Positions 43,189-51,512 of a stretch of DNA of 64,000 bases are shown here, in pieces; within the stretch, counting starts at the first letter, position 1; each line of letters begins with the position of its first letter. The position numbers were made by a program, and so were the translations under genes. The stretch lies in contig CBJLMB010000021.1 of NCBI GenBank assembly GCA_966424055.1, positions 35,989 through 99,988 of the forward strand, in the 5' to 3' direction. The notes beneath the pieces were generated by a model. It was not told the origin of the DNA, did not search any database, and worked only from the letters and a program-made list of their open reading frames with translations. The stretch comes from Deminuibacter sp966424055 (lineage in GTDB: Bacteria; Bacteroidota; Bacteroidia; Chitinophagales; Chitinophagaceae).

Positions 43189-44604
43189 ATGATATATAAC
43201 AAACGTGGCCCTGGCCGCTTTTTCGCTATTATCAAACAGGCGATACAAGGCGAGAACATGGATTATACCAGTGGCAGCATACGCAAAGCGGTGTTTATGC
43301 TGGCCATACCAATGATACTGGAAATGAGTATGGAAAGCATTTTTGCCGTGGTAGACCTGTTCTTTGTAGGGCACCTGGAAAACAGCCAGCACACGATTCA
43401 AACAGTAGGACTTACCGAATCGGTGCTCACCATTATTTACTCACTGGCCATTGGCATCAGCATGGCAGCCACTGCAACAGTGGCCCGCCGTATCGGTGAA
43501 AAAAATCCTGAAGCAGCGGCCAATGCCGGCATGCAGGCGATATGGCTGGCGCTGCTGGTAACAGTGGTTATCAGCGTAGTGGGTTTTATCCTGGCACCGG
43601 ATATTTTACGGGCTATGGGTGCTGAACCAGAAACCGTTGCCATCGGATCAGTATACACCCGTATTATGATGGGAGGCAGTATTGTTATTATGCTGCTGTT
43701 CCTGATCAATGGCATTTTTCGCGGTGCAGGCAATGCTTCAATGGCCATGAAAAGTTTATGGATCGCCAACTGCTGCAATATCCTGCTATGCCCACTGCTC
43801 ATCCGCGGTCTGGGCCCTGTTCAGGGGCTGGGTTTAACCGGTGCGGCAGTAGCCACCACAGTAGGGCGCGGTGTTGGCGTTATTTACCAGCTGTATCATT
43901 TATTCAGGGGTAAAAGCAATATCCGTATTCAGTCCAAACAGGTAGCCATCGACTGGCCGGTTATCCGTTCTATGGTCAAGATCGCATCTCCCGGTACACT
44001 CCAGTTTATCATTGGCTCCTGCAGCTGGATCGTGCTGGCCAGGCTTGTTGCGGAAACCGGGCACAGTGCCGCTTCTGCAGGTTATCAGACAGCATTGCGG
44101 GTGGTGATCTTTTTTATCCTGCCCGCATGGGGCATGAGCAATGCTGCCGCTACACTGGTAGGCCAGAACCTCGGCGCACAGCAACCCGAACGTGCACAGG
44201 AATCGGTGATCAGAACAGCCAAGTACAATACACTGTTTATGGCAGCAATATCGCTGCTGCTTATTGTGGCCGCAGAGCCGATCGTAGCCATATTCGCCAG
44301 GCAGGAAGAGGTAAAGCTGATCGCCGTGAAAGCACTGCGCATCATCAGTACCGGCTATGTTTTCTATGGCATCGGTATGGTAATGACCAATGCATTTAAT
44401 GGAGCCGGTGATACCTGGACGCCGACCTGGGTAAACCTGTTCGGTTTCTGGCTGCTGCAGATACCGCTGGCATATACCATGGCCAGCTATTTTAATATGG
44501 GCCCCACGGGCGTATTTATTGCAGTACCCATTGCAGAAACCGTGATCACCATTACCGCTTATATCCTCTTTAGAAGAGGGAAGTGGAAAACGGTCGCGGT
44601 ATAA
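43189..44604 (+). CDS. MATE family efflux transporter (471 aa)
   Basis: Twelve hydrophobic segments are visible in two similar halves. The N-terminal motif DYTSGSIRKAVFMLAIPMILEMSMESIFAV and the start of the second half (IKIASPGTLQFIIGS-type region) match MATE exporters, which use Na+ or H+ to pump drugs or metabolites out of the cytoplasm. The start at 43189 is kept because the upstream residues (FFAIIKQAIQGE) fit a subgroup with that extension. It follows the Ro-like gene by 132 bp without a clear terminator between them. The substrate is unknown. Confidence 0.9.
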   Translation: MIYNKRGPGRFFAIIKQAIQGENMDYTSGSIRKAVFMLAIPMILEMSMESIFAVVDLFFVGHLENSQHTIQTVGLTESVLTIIYSLAIGISMAATATVARRIGEKNPEAAANAGMQAIWLALLVTVVISVVGFILAPDILRAMGAEPETVAIGSVYTRIMMGGSIVIMLLFLINGIFRGAGNASMAMKSLWIANCCNILLCPLLIRGLGPVQGLGLTGAAVATTVGRGVGVIYQLYHLFRGKSNIRIQSKQVAIDWPVIRSMVKIASPGTLQFIIGSCSWIVLARLVAETGHSAASAGYQTALRVVIFFILPAWGMSNAAATLVGQNLGAQQPERAQESVIRTAKYNTLFMAAISLLLIVAAEPIVAIFARQEEVKLIAVKALRIISTGYVFYGIGMVMTNAFNGAGDTWTPTWVNLFGFWLLQIPLAYTMASYFNMGPTGVFIAVPIAETVITITAYILFRRGKWKTVAV

Positions 44605-44626
44605 AAGCAAACAGCCTGTTATAGAC

Positions 44627-44703
44627 AAAGCGCGGAATCGACGCCGTTTTACAAACAGCATAACTGCTTTTGTTCAATGGCGGCTGGCTTCCGCGCTTTT
44701 TTT
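44627..44703 (+). ncRNA. Three-tier hairpin with U-run after the MATE gene
   Basis: An outer 11-bp perfect stem (44627-44637 with 44689-44699), a middle CGCC/GGCG helix (44642-44645 with 44679-44682) and an inner 8-bp helix with one bulged C (44651-44659 with 44666-44673) enclose a 6-nt loop. Seven T bases follow. It certainly can terminate the MATE transcript. Its size and layered internal loops exceed a normal terminator and could instead mark a stable small RNA, possibly a Y-RNA-like partner of the Ro-like protein. Confidence 0.5.
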
Positions 44704-44778
44704 AAACAGTTCTGTTCAAAAACATCTGCGGCGAATATCGAAAGTTCATACATTTACTGTGTAAGTGCTGTCAGCCGT

Positions 44779-46245
44779 ATGATTACCGGAGACATTCTAT
44801 TTGAAAGCAATCCCAACCCCATGTGGGTATATGACCTGGAAACACTTGCCTTCCTGGAGGTCAATCGTGCTGCTATCGAAAAGTATGGTTTTTCAAGAGA
44901 GCGGTTTATGCAGCTCACCATCCGCGATATCCGCCCTGCGGACAGCATAAGCAAACTTGAACAGCGCATTAAGGAAGTTGGCAGCCTGCCCATTACCTCA
45001 CAATCTATATGGGTACACAAAGACGCCCGTGGGCGGCAGTTCCATGTAAAAATATCATCCAATTATACCAGTTACAATGGAAGAGCAGCCAGGCTTACCG
45101 TGATCACCGATGTGGAAGATATTTTTCAGCAACAGGAAGAAATTGACCGGCTGAATAAACAGTTGCAGCAAAATATCGGGTTCAGCGAAGAACGCTTTAA
45201 AGGAACATTTGATCATTCTGCCATCGGCATGGCAATTGTTTCGCATGAGGGTAAACTGCTGCAGGTAAATAAATCACTTTGCACCATCTGGGGTTATAAC
45301 CGGGAAGAACTGCTGTCAAAAACATTCCAGGAGCTTACCTATCCTTCAGATCTTGAACTGGATATGGAAAATTTCAGAGAGATGCTTACAGGGAAAAAGC
45401 AAAGCTACCAGCTGGAAAAAAGATATATTCACAAGAAGGGACATATTGTATGGACCGTGCTCACGGTATCTGTTTCACGGGCTTCTCATTCGCCTGTAGC
45501 ATTTGTAGCGCAGGTGCTGGATATTACTGAAGCAAAAGAAAAAGAACAGCGGCTGAACGAAACAGTCCGCATCATCAGTGAACAGAACAGCCGCCTGAAC
45601 AATTTTGCCTACATCGTTTCACATAACCTGCGCACACATTCCAATCATTTTGAAATTATCCTCGACCTCATCAGGCAAAGCAAGGATGAGCAGGAGAAAG
45701 CCGCATTGATAGAGCGCATGCAACGTATTTCTTTCCAGCTGAGAGAAACCATCGGCTACCTGCATGAAGTAATTTCCATTCAAACACAAACCAGCACCCA
45801 GCGGTTACCACTGAACCTGAAATCTTATGTTGATAAGACACTGGAACTGCTAGCCGCCGATATTGAACAGAGCAATGCCCGGCTGACAATAGCTATAGAC
45901 CCGTTTTTGCAGATCGATTATAACCCAGCTTATCTCGAAAGCATTTTGCTGAACTTTATATCCAATGCCATAAAATACCGCCGCCCCGGTATTGACCCGC
46001 AGATACAGATAAGCAGCCACAATGAAAACAACAAAACCATCCTGGAAATAGCCGACAATGGCCTGGGTATCGACATGAATATGTATGGCAACCAGTTGTT
46101 TGGCATGTACCAGACTTTTCACGGCAACAGCAACGCCAAAGGCATTGGTTTGTTTATTGCCAAAAACCAGCTCGAAGCCATGGGCGGAAAGGTAGAGGTG
46201 GTTAGTGAAGTGGGTAAGGGCAGTTTGTTCAGGCTGTTCCTGTAA
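44779..46245 (+). CDS. PAS-domain sensor histidine kinase (about 488 aa)
   Basis: The start at 44779 (MITGDILFESNPNP) is preferred, since the longer frame from 44677 would run through the hairpin and U-run. PAS 1 covers about residues 5-120 (MWVYDLETLAFLEVN). PAS 2 covers about 140-260 (FDHSAIGMAIVSHEGKLLQVN, with a PAC end). The dimer region has IVSHNLRTHSNHF with His as phosphoacceptor. The ATPase domain shows ESILLNFISNAIKY (N box) and EIADNGLGIDM plus KGIGLFIAK (G boxes). There is no membrane helix, so it senses inside the cell. A cognate regulator is not adjacent. Confidence 0.9.
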   Translation: MITGDILFESNPNPMWVYDLETLAFLEVNRAAIEKYGFSRERFMQLTIRDIRPADSISKLEQRIKEVGSLPITSQSIWVHKDARGRQFHVKISSNYTSYNGRAARLTVITDVEDIFQQQEEIDRLNKQLQQNIGFSEERFKGTFDHSAIGMAIVSHEGKLLQVNKSLCTIWGYNREELLSKTFQELTYPSDLELDMENFREMLTGKKQSYQLEKRYIHKKGHIVWTVLTVSVSRASHSPVAFVAQVLDITEAKEKEQRLNETVRIISEQNSRLNNFAYIVSHNLRTHSNHFEIILDLIRQSKDEQEKAALIERMQRISFQLRETIGYLHEVISIQTQTSTQRLPLNLKSYVDKTLELLAADIEQSNARLTIAIDPFLQIDYNPAYLESILLNFISNAIKYRRPGIDPQIQISSHNENNKTILEIADNGLGIDMNMYGNQLFGMYQTFHGNSNAKGIGLFIAKNQLEAMGGKVEVVSEVGKGSLFRLFL

Positions 46246-46352
46246 AACCCAGGCAGCCGATACCACACCGGATGCAGCTGTTGGCATATATACTGCCTGC
46301 ATCGTACATTTACACGCGACCGATTTTTCCAACAGCTTTATCTTCATTTACA

Positions 46353-46589
46353 ATGAGCCTGCTACCTGTACAACCAGACCGGAAAGTGTTACTGCAGCTG
46401 GTAACCATGAAAATGCCTTTTGGCAAATACAAAGACCGCTTGTTGTGCGATTTACCTGTATCGTACCTGGAATGGTTTCAGCAAAAGGGTTTTCCCAAAG
46501 GATCACTGGGCATATTGCTGGAAACCATGTACGAAATAAAGCTCAATGGCCTCGATCACCTGCTGCAGCCGCTCAGAAAAGGACTATAG
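46353..46589 (+). CDS. DUF3820 family protein (78 aa)
   Basis: The core MPFGKYKDRLLCDLPVSYLEWFQQKGFPKGSLG, here in two overlapping parts, and MYEIKLNGLDHLLQPL match the DUF3820 family, small proteins of unknown function widespread in bacteria. The start at 46353 (MSLLPVQPD) is chosen because the longer frame begins inside the upstream region with an unlikely hydrophobic lead. The gene stands alone, with a small hairpin near 46617-46645 downstream. Residues 46590-46811 hold no other gene. Confidence 0.85.
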   Translation: MSLLPVQPDRKVLLQLVTMKMPFGKYKDRLLCDLPVSYLEWFQQKGFPKGSLGILLETMYEIKLNGLDHLLQPLRKGL

Positions 46590-46811
46590 CAGCAACAGCC
46601 CCTATCCAAAAGAAAAAGCCCTCCCTAAGAATAAGGACGGCCTCTAACGATTGCTTGCCATATGAAAAAAAGGTAAATGCTGTTTTATGTATCAAACCGG
46701 TGCAAAGATAGTAAATGTGTACTAATAACACATTAATTAAGTCTGCGGATTTATCACGGGGTTTGTTTTGGTACGATTTTCTTCACAGAAAGTAGAACAA
46801 GCTGAACACCT

Positions 46812-48461
46812 ATGAAGAAAATAATACTGATCATTGCAGCTTCACTGATTGTACTGGCAGGCGGTTTGGGCCTTTATCTCCATTTTACCAAAAGCCGCGA
46901 CTTTACCCCGCTGATCACCCGGAAGCTGCAACAACTGGTAGAAGAAAGTTCCGATGGCCTGTACAGGCTGGAGCTGGACAGCATGGATATAGATGTACTG
47001 CAGTCAGTAGTAGTATTGCATCATGCACAACTGGTTCCTGATTCGGCCAGGTTGCAGCAACTGGTACAAGAGCAACGTGCCCCGGATGATATTTACCGCC
47101 TGTCGGTTAAACAGGTTCACCTGGATGGCATTTCCCCCGCCGACCTGCTCGATAAAAAGCATATCAGCCTTAACACACTACACATTAAGCAGCCAATAGT
47201 GGAAATATTTCACCAAAAAAGAGGCATGCGGCCGCTTGATACCACTACCGTGTATAAAAAAATTTCCCGCCAGCTTAATTCTTTCCAGCTGGGTGAGCTT
47301 CGGCTGGATCATGTGCAGCTCACCTATTATGATATTGACCAGGGCAACCAGCGCGTGCGGCTGCCTGAATTATCCTGCGAGCTGAAAAACATCCTGCTGG
47401 ATGCTTCCACGCAGCACGATACAACCCGTTTTCTTTTTGCAAAAGATGCCCGGCTGCTGCTGAATAATTACCAGCAAATAACCAAAGACAATCTCTACCG
47501 TTTTCATATCGATTCACTTACGCTTTCTGCCACCGAAAAAACGCTGTACCTGCAGGGTGTATCGTTGAAGCCGCTTTACAAAAAGGAAGACTTCAGTAAA
47601 AAACTGCGTTACCGCAAAGACCGCTACGATTTGCAGGCAGATGCAGTAACCATCAAAAACATTGACTGGTGGAGCCTCCTGTTGAACCAGGGTATACTGG
47701 CAGATTCGGCATTTGTTACCAATGGCGACATGGAAATTTACAGCGATAAAAGACTGCCGCCTTCCGGCGAACAGAAAACAGGTTCTTATCCACACCAGAA
47801 ATTGACCATAACAGCGTTTCCCATTTATTTAAAAAATATACGGGTAAGAAATACCAATGTTTATTACAAAGAATTCAATGTTTTATCGGGGAAAATAGGC
47901 ACCGTGGCATTCAGGCATGCAGGCGGAGATATTACCAACATCACCAATATACCGGAAAAAATACACGGCAATAACTGGATGCAAGTGAACGCGCAGGCAG
48001 CTTTCATGGATGCGGGTGATCTGGAGGCGCAGTTCAGGTTCAATCTTCAACAGGCTGCAGAAGGTATCTTTACCATCAGTGCCCACCTGGGCGAAATGGA
48101 TGCCAGGGCTTTAAATGATGCCACTGTTCCACTGGCTCTTTACCATATCAAAACCGGGCATATCCGGCAATTCAGCCTGCAGCTGGAAGGCAATAACACA
48201 AACGCCAAAGCACATACCAGCGTTACGTACAACGACCTGAAAGTGGCAGTATTGAAGAAGGATAAAGATGGCAATACACATGCAAAAGGACTGGCGAGTT
48301 TTATAGCCAATAATTTTTTACTCGCATCATCCAGTCCTGATAATGGCAAACGTCCTATACAGCAACAAGTAAGTTATATAAAAAAGCCGCAGCAAACATT
48401 CTGGGGGCTTATCTGGAAAACCATACTGGAAGGCATCAAGCCCTCTATTAAAGGCGAATAA
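46812..48461 (+). CDS. AsmA/DUF748-like envelope protein (549 aa)
   Basis: A single N-terminal membrane helix (KIILIIAASLIVLAGGLGLYL) is followed by a large periplasmic part of repeating beta strands. Blocks such as LYRLELDSMDIDVL, RLSVKQVHLDGISPADLL and LGELRLDHVQLTYYDI repeat a ~20-30 residue strand pattern. That is the look of AsmA-like and DUF748 proteins, which act in lipid movement or outer membrane upkeep. The end has a Trp-rich short helix (FWGLIWKTILEGIKP). Promoter boxes are not clear. The exact family was not verified. Confidence 0.65.
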   Translation: MKKIILIIAASLIVLAGGLGLYLHFTKSRDFTPLITRKLQQLVEESSDGLYRLELDSMDIDVLQSVVVLHHAQLVPDSARLQQLVQEQRAPDDIYRLSVKQVHLDGISPADLLDKKHISLNTLHIKQPIVEIFHQKRGMRPLDTTTVYKKISRQLNSFQLGELRLDHVQLTYYDIDQGNQRVRLPELSCELKNILLDASTQHDTTRFLFAKDARLLLNNYQQITKDNLYRFHIDSLTLSATEKTLYLQGVSLKPLYKKEDFSKKLRYRKDRYDLQADAVTIKNIDWWSLLLNQGILADSAFVTNGDMEIYSDKRLPPSGEQKTGSYPHQKLTITAFPIYLKNIRVRNTNVYYKEFNVLSGKIGTVAFRHAGGDITNITNIPEKIHGNNWMQVNAQAAFMDAGDLEAQFRFNLQQAAEGIFTISAHLGEMDARALNDATVPLALYHIKTGHIRQFSLQLEGNNTNAKAHTSVTYNDLKVAVLKKDKDGNTHAKGLASFIANNFLLASSSPDNGKRPIQQQVSYIKKPQQTFWGLIWKTILEGIKPSIKGE

Positions 48462-48623
48462 CTGTGCAGCGGTTGCACAGACTGTACTGCGGCTTATTTT
48501 AATGTGTTTTTTAAAAAACACAGGTGTCTTATTTGTTATTTAATTGCACTGCAGCAGCAATACAGCTAACTTTGGTGTAGCAAACGGCAATAAATAATTG
48601 CCGCTCGAAAGCAGATTTAAAAA

Positions 48624-48684
48624 GGTGTTTTTCATAGGTTAGCAACGGCCTGCCTTTTCTAAGGCCAGGCCTTTTTTATTGCCG
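48624..48684 (+). repeat. Repeat element copy A: conserved leader plus hairpin
   Basis: GGTGTTTTTCATAGGTTAG is followed by GCAAC, a GGCCTGCCTT/AAGGCCAGGCC hairpin with a TTCT loop and a T-run. Copy B at 49162-49223 is identical but for one inserted base in the 3' arm of the stem. The element looks like an RNA element ending in a terminator. Confidence 0.75.
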
Positions 48685-48711
48685 TTAAACAGGTATAAAA
48701 AAATTTTGCAG

Positions 48712-48773
48712 AAGCATATTTGTTCCTTTAACATGCTTCTTACATATTGCAAAGCATATTATTACCTTTAACA
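48712..48773 (+). repeat. Two direct repeats of 22 bp before the broken small gene
   Basis: AAGCATATT followed by a CCTTTAACA segment occurs at 48712-48733 and again at 48752-48773, period 40 bp. The second reads TTACCTTTAAC, close to the TAnnTTTG box. The pair may be an operator or a duplicated promoter for the ORF remnant at 48780. Confidence 0.45.
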
Positions 48774-48779
48774 ACAGAA

Positions 48780-49008
48780 TGGCCAGTACAAGCCCTACTC
48801 CATTATACTGCTTGCAGCAAGTGCAGCAGCCTTGCTGATCTCCTTTTATTCACCGGTGTGGTATCAAAAAAAATTGAGGGTTGTACAGGTTCAGGCTTAT
48901 TTGCCCGCAAAAGATTTTATTGAAAAAACAATAGGACCATATGGATGGAAATTGATACGGGAAAAGGCCGCAAGATCTTATTTTACCCTTGCCAGTGCTG
49001 CGTTTTAA
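48780..49008 (+). pseudogene. Remnant of a small membrane protein gene
   Basis: ATG at 48780 opens only 19 codons, but the frame one base over stays open to a TAA at 49006-49008. It encodes a membrane helix (YSIILLAASAAALLISFY), then SPVWYQKKLRVVQVQAYLP and a soluble tail. A single-base change near 48794-48796 would join MASTSP to that helix. It is read as a frameshifted gene. Chance coding in a non-coding region is possible. The rest of the 48462-49446 interval contains only the repeats listed and a short CGGCAAT/ATTGCCG hairpin. Confidence 0.4.
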
Positions 49009-49161
49009 CAATTTGCCAGCTTTCATTTTGTTAAAGCAAGTGTACACCGAACATTTTAAAATTAGTTTAGCAATATTTAATCGAATAAAGAAAAATTCAT
49101 CGTAATTTTACGCTCAGAATGATCAGGGAACAGATCCCTTCCAGATAAAGAGACTTAACTA

Positions 49162-49223
49162 GGTGTTTTTCATAGGTTAGCAACGGCCTGCCTTTTCTAA
49201 GGCTCAGGCCTTTTTTATTGCCG
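49162..49223 (+). repeat. Repeat element copy B: conserved leader plus hairpin
   Basis: It has the same leader and hairpin as copy A, 538 bp downstream, with one base inserted in the stem (GGCTCAGGCC instead of GGCCAGGCC) that keeps pairing of the outer arm. Both copies follow small-gene-like regions and end with TTTTTTATTGCCG. Confidence 0.75.
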
Positions 49224-49446
49224 GTACCCCAGTACCCCACCTGTTTATTTTTATTTTGTATATTAAACCAATTACTAATGCACCAGCCAAAAATTGGTGC
49301 CACTTTTTTCTGCAGCATATAACGGGAAGGCGTACCTGCAGCATTGCCGTTTATCTTTCATAACAATACATTTATATAAACCCTTGCAACCGGTAATAAA
49401 CTGGTACATGAATTGCATTTGTAGGCTATTCAAAAAAGCAGGAATT

Positions 49447-49584
49447 ATGAACACCAGTTTTGTTAAAGGAGTGATAGCCGGGTTATTTGCCGTTTTTGCC
49501 ACAACAACCATTCTTAAGAAATTGAAGAAAAAGGATGAAAGCGTGGATGCGATTGAAGATGCAGCCTACCTGATCCGCCAGTAA
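49447..49584 (+). CDS. Small membrane protein (45 aa)
   Basis: The start is placed at MNTSFVKG (49447), since the longer frame has an unlikely lead. One membrane helix (VIAGLFAVFATTTIL) is followed by a basic patch (KKLKKKDE) and an acidic helical tail. Small proteins of this shape often regulate membrane complexes, but no family is recognised. It has no adjacent operon partner. Confidence 0.5.
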   Translation: MNTSFVKGVIAGLFAVFATTTILKKLKKKDESVDAIEDAAYLIRQ

Positions 49585-49836
49585 TGGCAGCATGCTCAAC
49601 CCGGCAGGCGGTTATTAAGCCTGGTATGGACCATCCGGCCTGTCCGGTCACTGATCTTGCAGGGACTTTATTCCCCTTTCAGTAAAAGGCTGCAGAACAG
49701 CCAGCAGTCCTCCCATATAACAGTGCCCCAGGAAGTGCCAATGCTGGCAAACCGCATCCATCCTGTAAGCCTGAGCAAACAAAAAGCCCCTGTTCCACAT
49801 TTTTACTTCCTTTTATTTTAACTGGCTACTTAGCAA

Positions 49837-49844
49837 TACCTTTG
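49837..49844 (+). promoter_or_regulatory. -7 box TACCTTTG directly before the CvfB-like gene
   Basis: The box matches TAnnTTTG exactly and ends 4 bp before the ATG at 49849, the same spacing as at 23246. Transcription should begin at or near the start codon, giving a leaderless mRNA. The interval 49585-49836 has no other visible feature. Confidence 0.6.
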
Positions 49845-49848
49845 CCTT

Positions 49849-50682
49849 ATGGTTAATGTAGGCGCTTACAACACATTAAAGGTTTTACGCAAGGTGGAGT
49901 TCGGGGTATACCTGGACGATGGAGAAGACGGTATCCTGCTGCCCAGGAGGTTTGTTCCCCGGGGCATAAAAGAAGGGGATGAGCTCACCGTGTTTCTTTA
50001 CCACGATTCAGACAACCGGCTTATTGCCACCACCCAGCAGCCCAAAGCGGTTGTAGGGGATATTGCCCTGATGAAAGCCGTTACGGTTACCCACCAGGGG
50101 GCTTTTTTAGACTGGGGGCTGATGAAAGACCTTTTTGTACCTAAATCGCAGCAACTGAGCGCTATGCAACCAGGTGGGCAATACCTGGTAAAACTGTATA
50201 TAGACGCGCAAACCGGCCGTGTGGCCGCATCTGAAAAAGTAGAAGGCTTTCTCAGTAACGAAACACTTACTGTGGAAGAAAAAGAAGAAGTGAACCTGAT
50301 CGTGTACCGCAGAAGCGATGTAGGCTATGTGGTGATCATCAATGGCCTGCATACGGGTTTGCTGTATTTCAACGAGGTTTATGAAGACCTGGCACCCGGC
50401 GACCGGCTTACAGGATATATTAAGAAAATACGGTCCGATAATAAAATTGATGTAATGGCCGGCAAGCGGGGTTATGAGCGTGTGGAAGGGGAAACCGAAA
50501 AAATACTGCGGCTGCTGAAAGAGAACCGTGGCCACCTGCCCTATCACGATAAATCTGCACCGGAAGATATCTACCGCTTTTTTGGCATGAGCAAAAAAGC
50601 ATTCAAAATGGCCGTGGGCGTCCTGTACAAACAACGGAAAATTACGCTTGGCCCCTCAGGTATGCAATTAGTAGCAGAATAA
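49849..50682 (+). CDS. cvfB: S1-domain RNA-binding protein, CvfB-like (277 aa)
   Basis: The start MVNVGAYNTLKVLRKVEFGVYLDDGEDGILLPRRFVP matches the beginning of CvfB proteins, which have two to three tandem S1-like OB folds (about 1-60, 65-135 and 145-210) and a C-terminal winged helix (KENRGHLPYHDKSAPEDIYRFFGMSKKAFKMAVG). CvfB-type proteins bind RNA in the cytoplasm and influence virulence or metabolism genes in Firmicutes. The role in Bacteroidota is unknown. It is a single gene with its own promoter. Confidence 0.88.
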   Translation: MVNVGAYNTLKVLRKVEFGVYLDDGEDGILLPRRFVPRGIKEGDELTVFLYHDSDNRLIATTQQPKAVVGDIALMKAVTVTHQGAFLDWGLMKDLFVPKSQQLSAMQPGGQYLVKLYIDAQTGRVAASEKVEGFLSNETLTVEEKEEVNLIVYRRSDVGYVVIINGLHTGLLYFNEVYEDLAPGDRLTGYIKKIRSDNKIDVMAGKRGYERVEGETEKILRLLKENRGHLPYHDKSAPEDIYRFFGMSKKAFKMAVGVLYKQRKITLGPSGMQLVAE

Positions 50683-50798
50683 AAAACCACTATCTTGCAG
50701 CCGGATATGGGTTTTTGGCCCTTTTCAACTCAACCCCGATCATCTGAAAAAATAGAATTTAAATTGATTTATTAACCTGGCTAACCAATCAACGGTGT

Positions 50799-51098
50799 AT
50801 GAGTGTCGTTTTCGGGATATCTGCGTTTCTGGGGCTGGCTGTTACCATAGCCCTTTTGCTGTTTCTGGCTGTGCTGAAGAGAAAGAGAAAAACAGGCTCA
50901 TTGTATGCTGATGCATTAAGGGCAGAAAGCAATGGTAATTATGCAACGGCTATCCAGCTGTACCAGCAGTATCTGCAGCATTGCGAAGAAAAAAAATCAC
51001 CGGATGCGCAGGAAATTGACCGGGTCCGGTTGCGTATTAAAACCATGCAATCGCAGCTCGCCTATGAAGGGCAGTTTCATTTGCGGAAAGAATCCTAA
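50799..51098 (+). CDS. Small membrane-anchored TPR-like protein (99 aa)
   Basis: One N-terminal membrane helix (FGISAFLGLAVTIALLLFLAVL) with a basic stop (KRKRK) is followed by two helices of TPR type (ALRAESNGNYATAIQLYQQYLQHC) and a charged end. A single TPR unit suggests protein-protein contact at the inner membrane. No partner is evident. It lies 116 bp after the CvfB-like gene. Confidence 0.65.
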   Translation: MSVVFGISAFLGLAVTIALLLFLAVLKRKRKTGSLYADALRAESNGNYATAIQLYQQYLQHCEEKKSPDAQEIDRVRLRIKTMQSQLAYEGQFHLRKES

Positions 51099-51512
51099 TC
51101 AAACACATAGGGAAAACAGTTCAGTATAGCTATCCTCCAGTCCTTTACAATTCTTCAACAGCGCTGCTTAAGATGTCAGCAGTATATTGTGACAACAGGG
51201 CACCGGGCCGGTTCATCCGTTTATTTCCGGTTTAAAAATGTTGTTTTTCACATTTTACCTGTTACATACCTGCCGTATCTTGGGTTCATCAATTCATAAA
51301 GGGAATCCACCTATCCACATTAAAAAACAAACATTGCTGCCTGCAGCAAGGGTGGACATTCACTGCACATCAACGCCTGCACAGCTTCAATGTTTAGTCA
51401 TTAAACGACAATTCCACTTATAGGAATTGTGGCCCGTTTGAGCCTTAACTGACTGGTGATAAATGCTTTTGTTTGAAATTAAAAAGCCTTTAAATAAAGG
51501 TGCTGACGTCCT
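51099..51512. other. Gap without a supported gene
   Basis: The 414 bp before the LytS-like kinase gene contain only short frames with poor codon use. I see no clear promoter box or strong hairpin. Confidence 0.5.

Noticed and set aside
43900..44661. 253-residue minus-strand frame rich in His, Cys and Gly
   Set aside because: It is opposite the MATE gene and covers the three-tier hairpin. Composition is not protein-like.
51238..51423. 61-residue plus-strand frame before the LytS-like gene
   Set aside because: No promoter, no neighbours in frame, and codon use differs from confident genes. Not supported.
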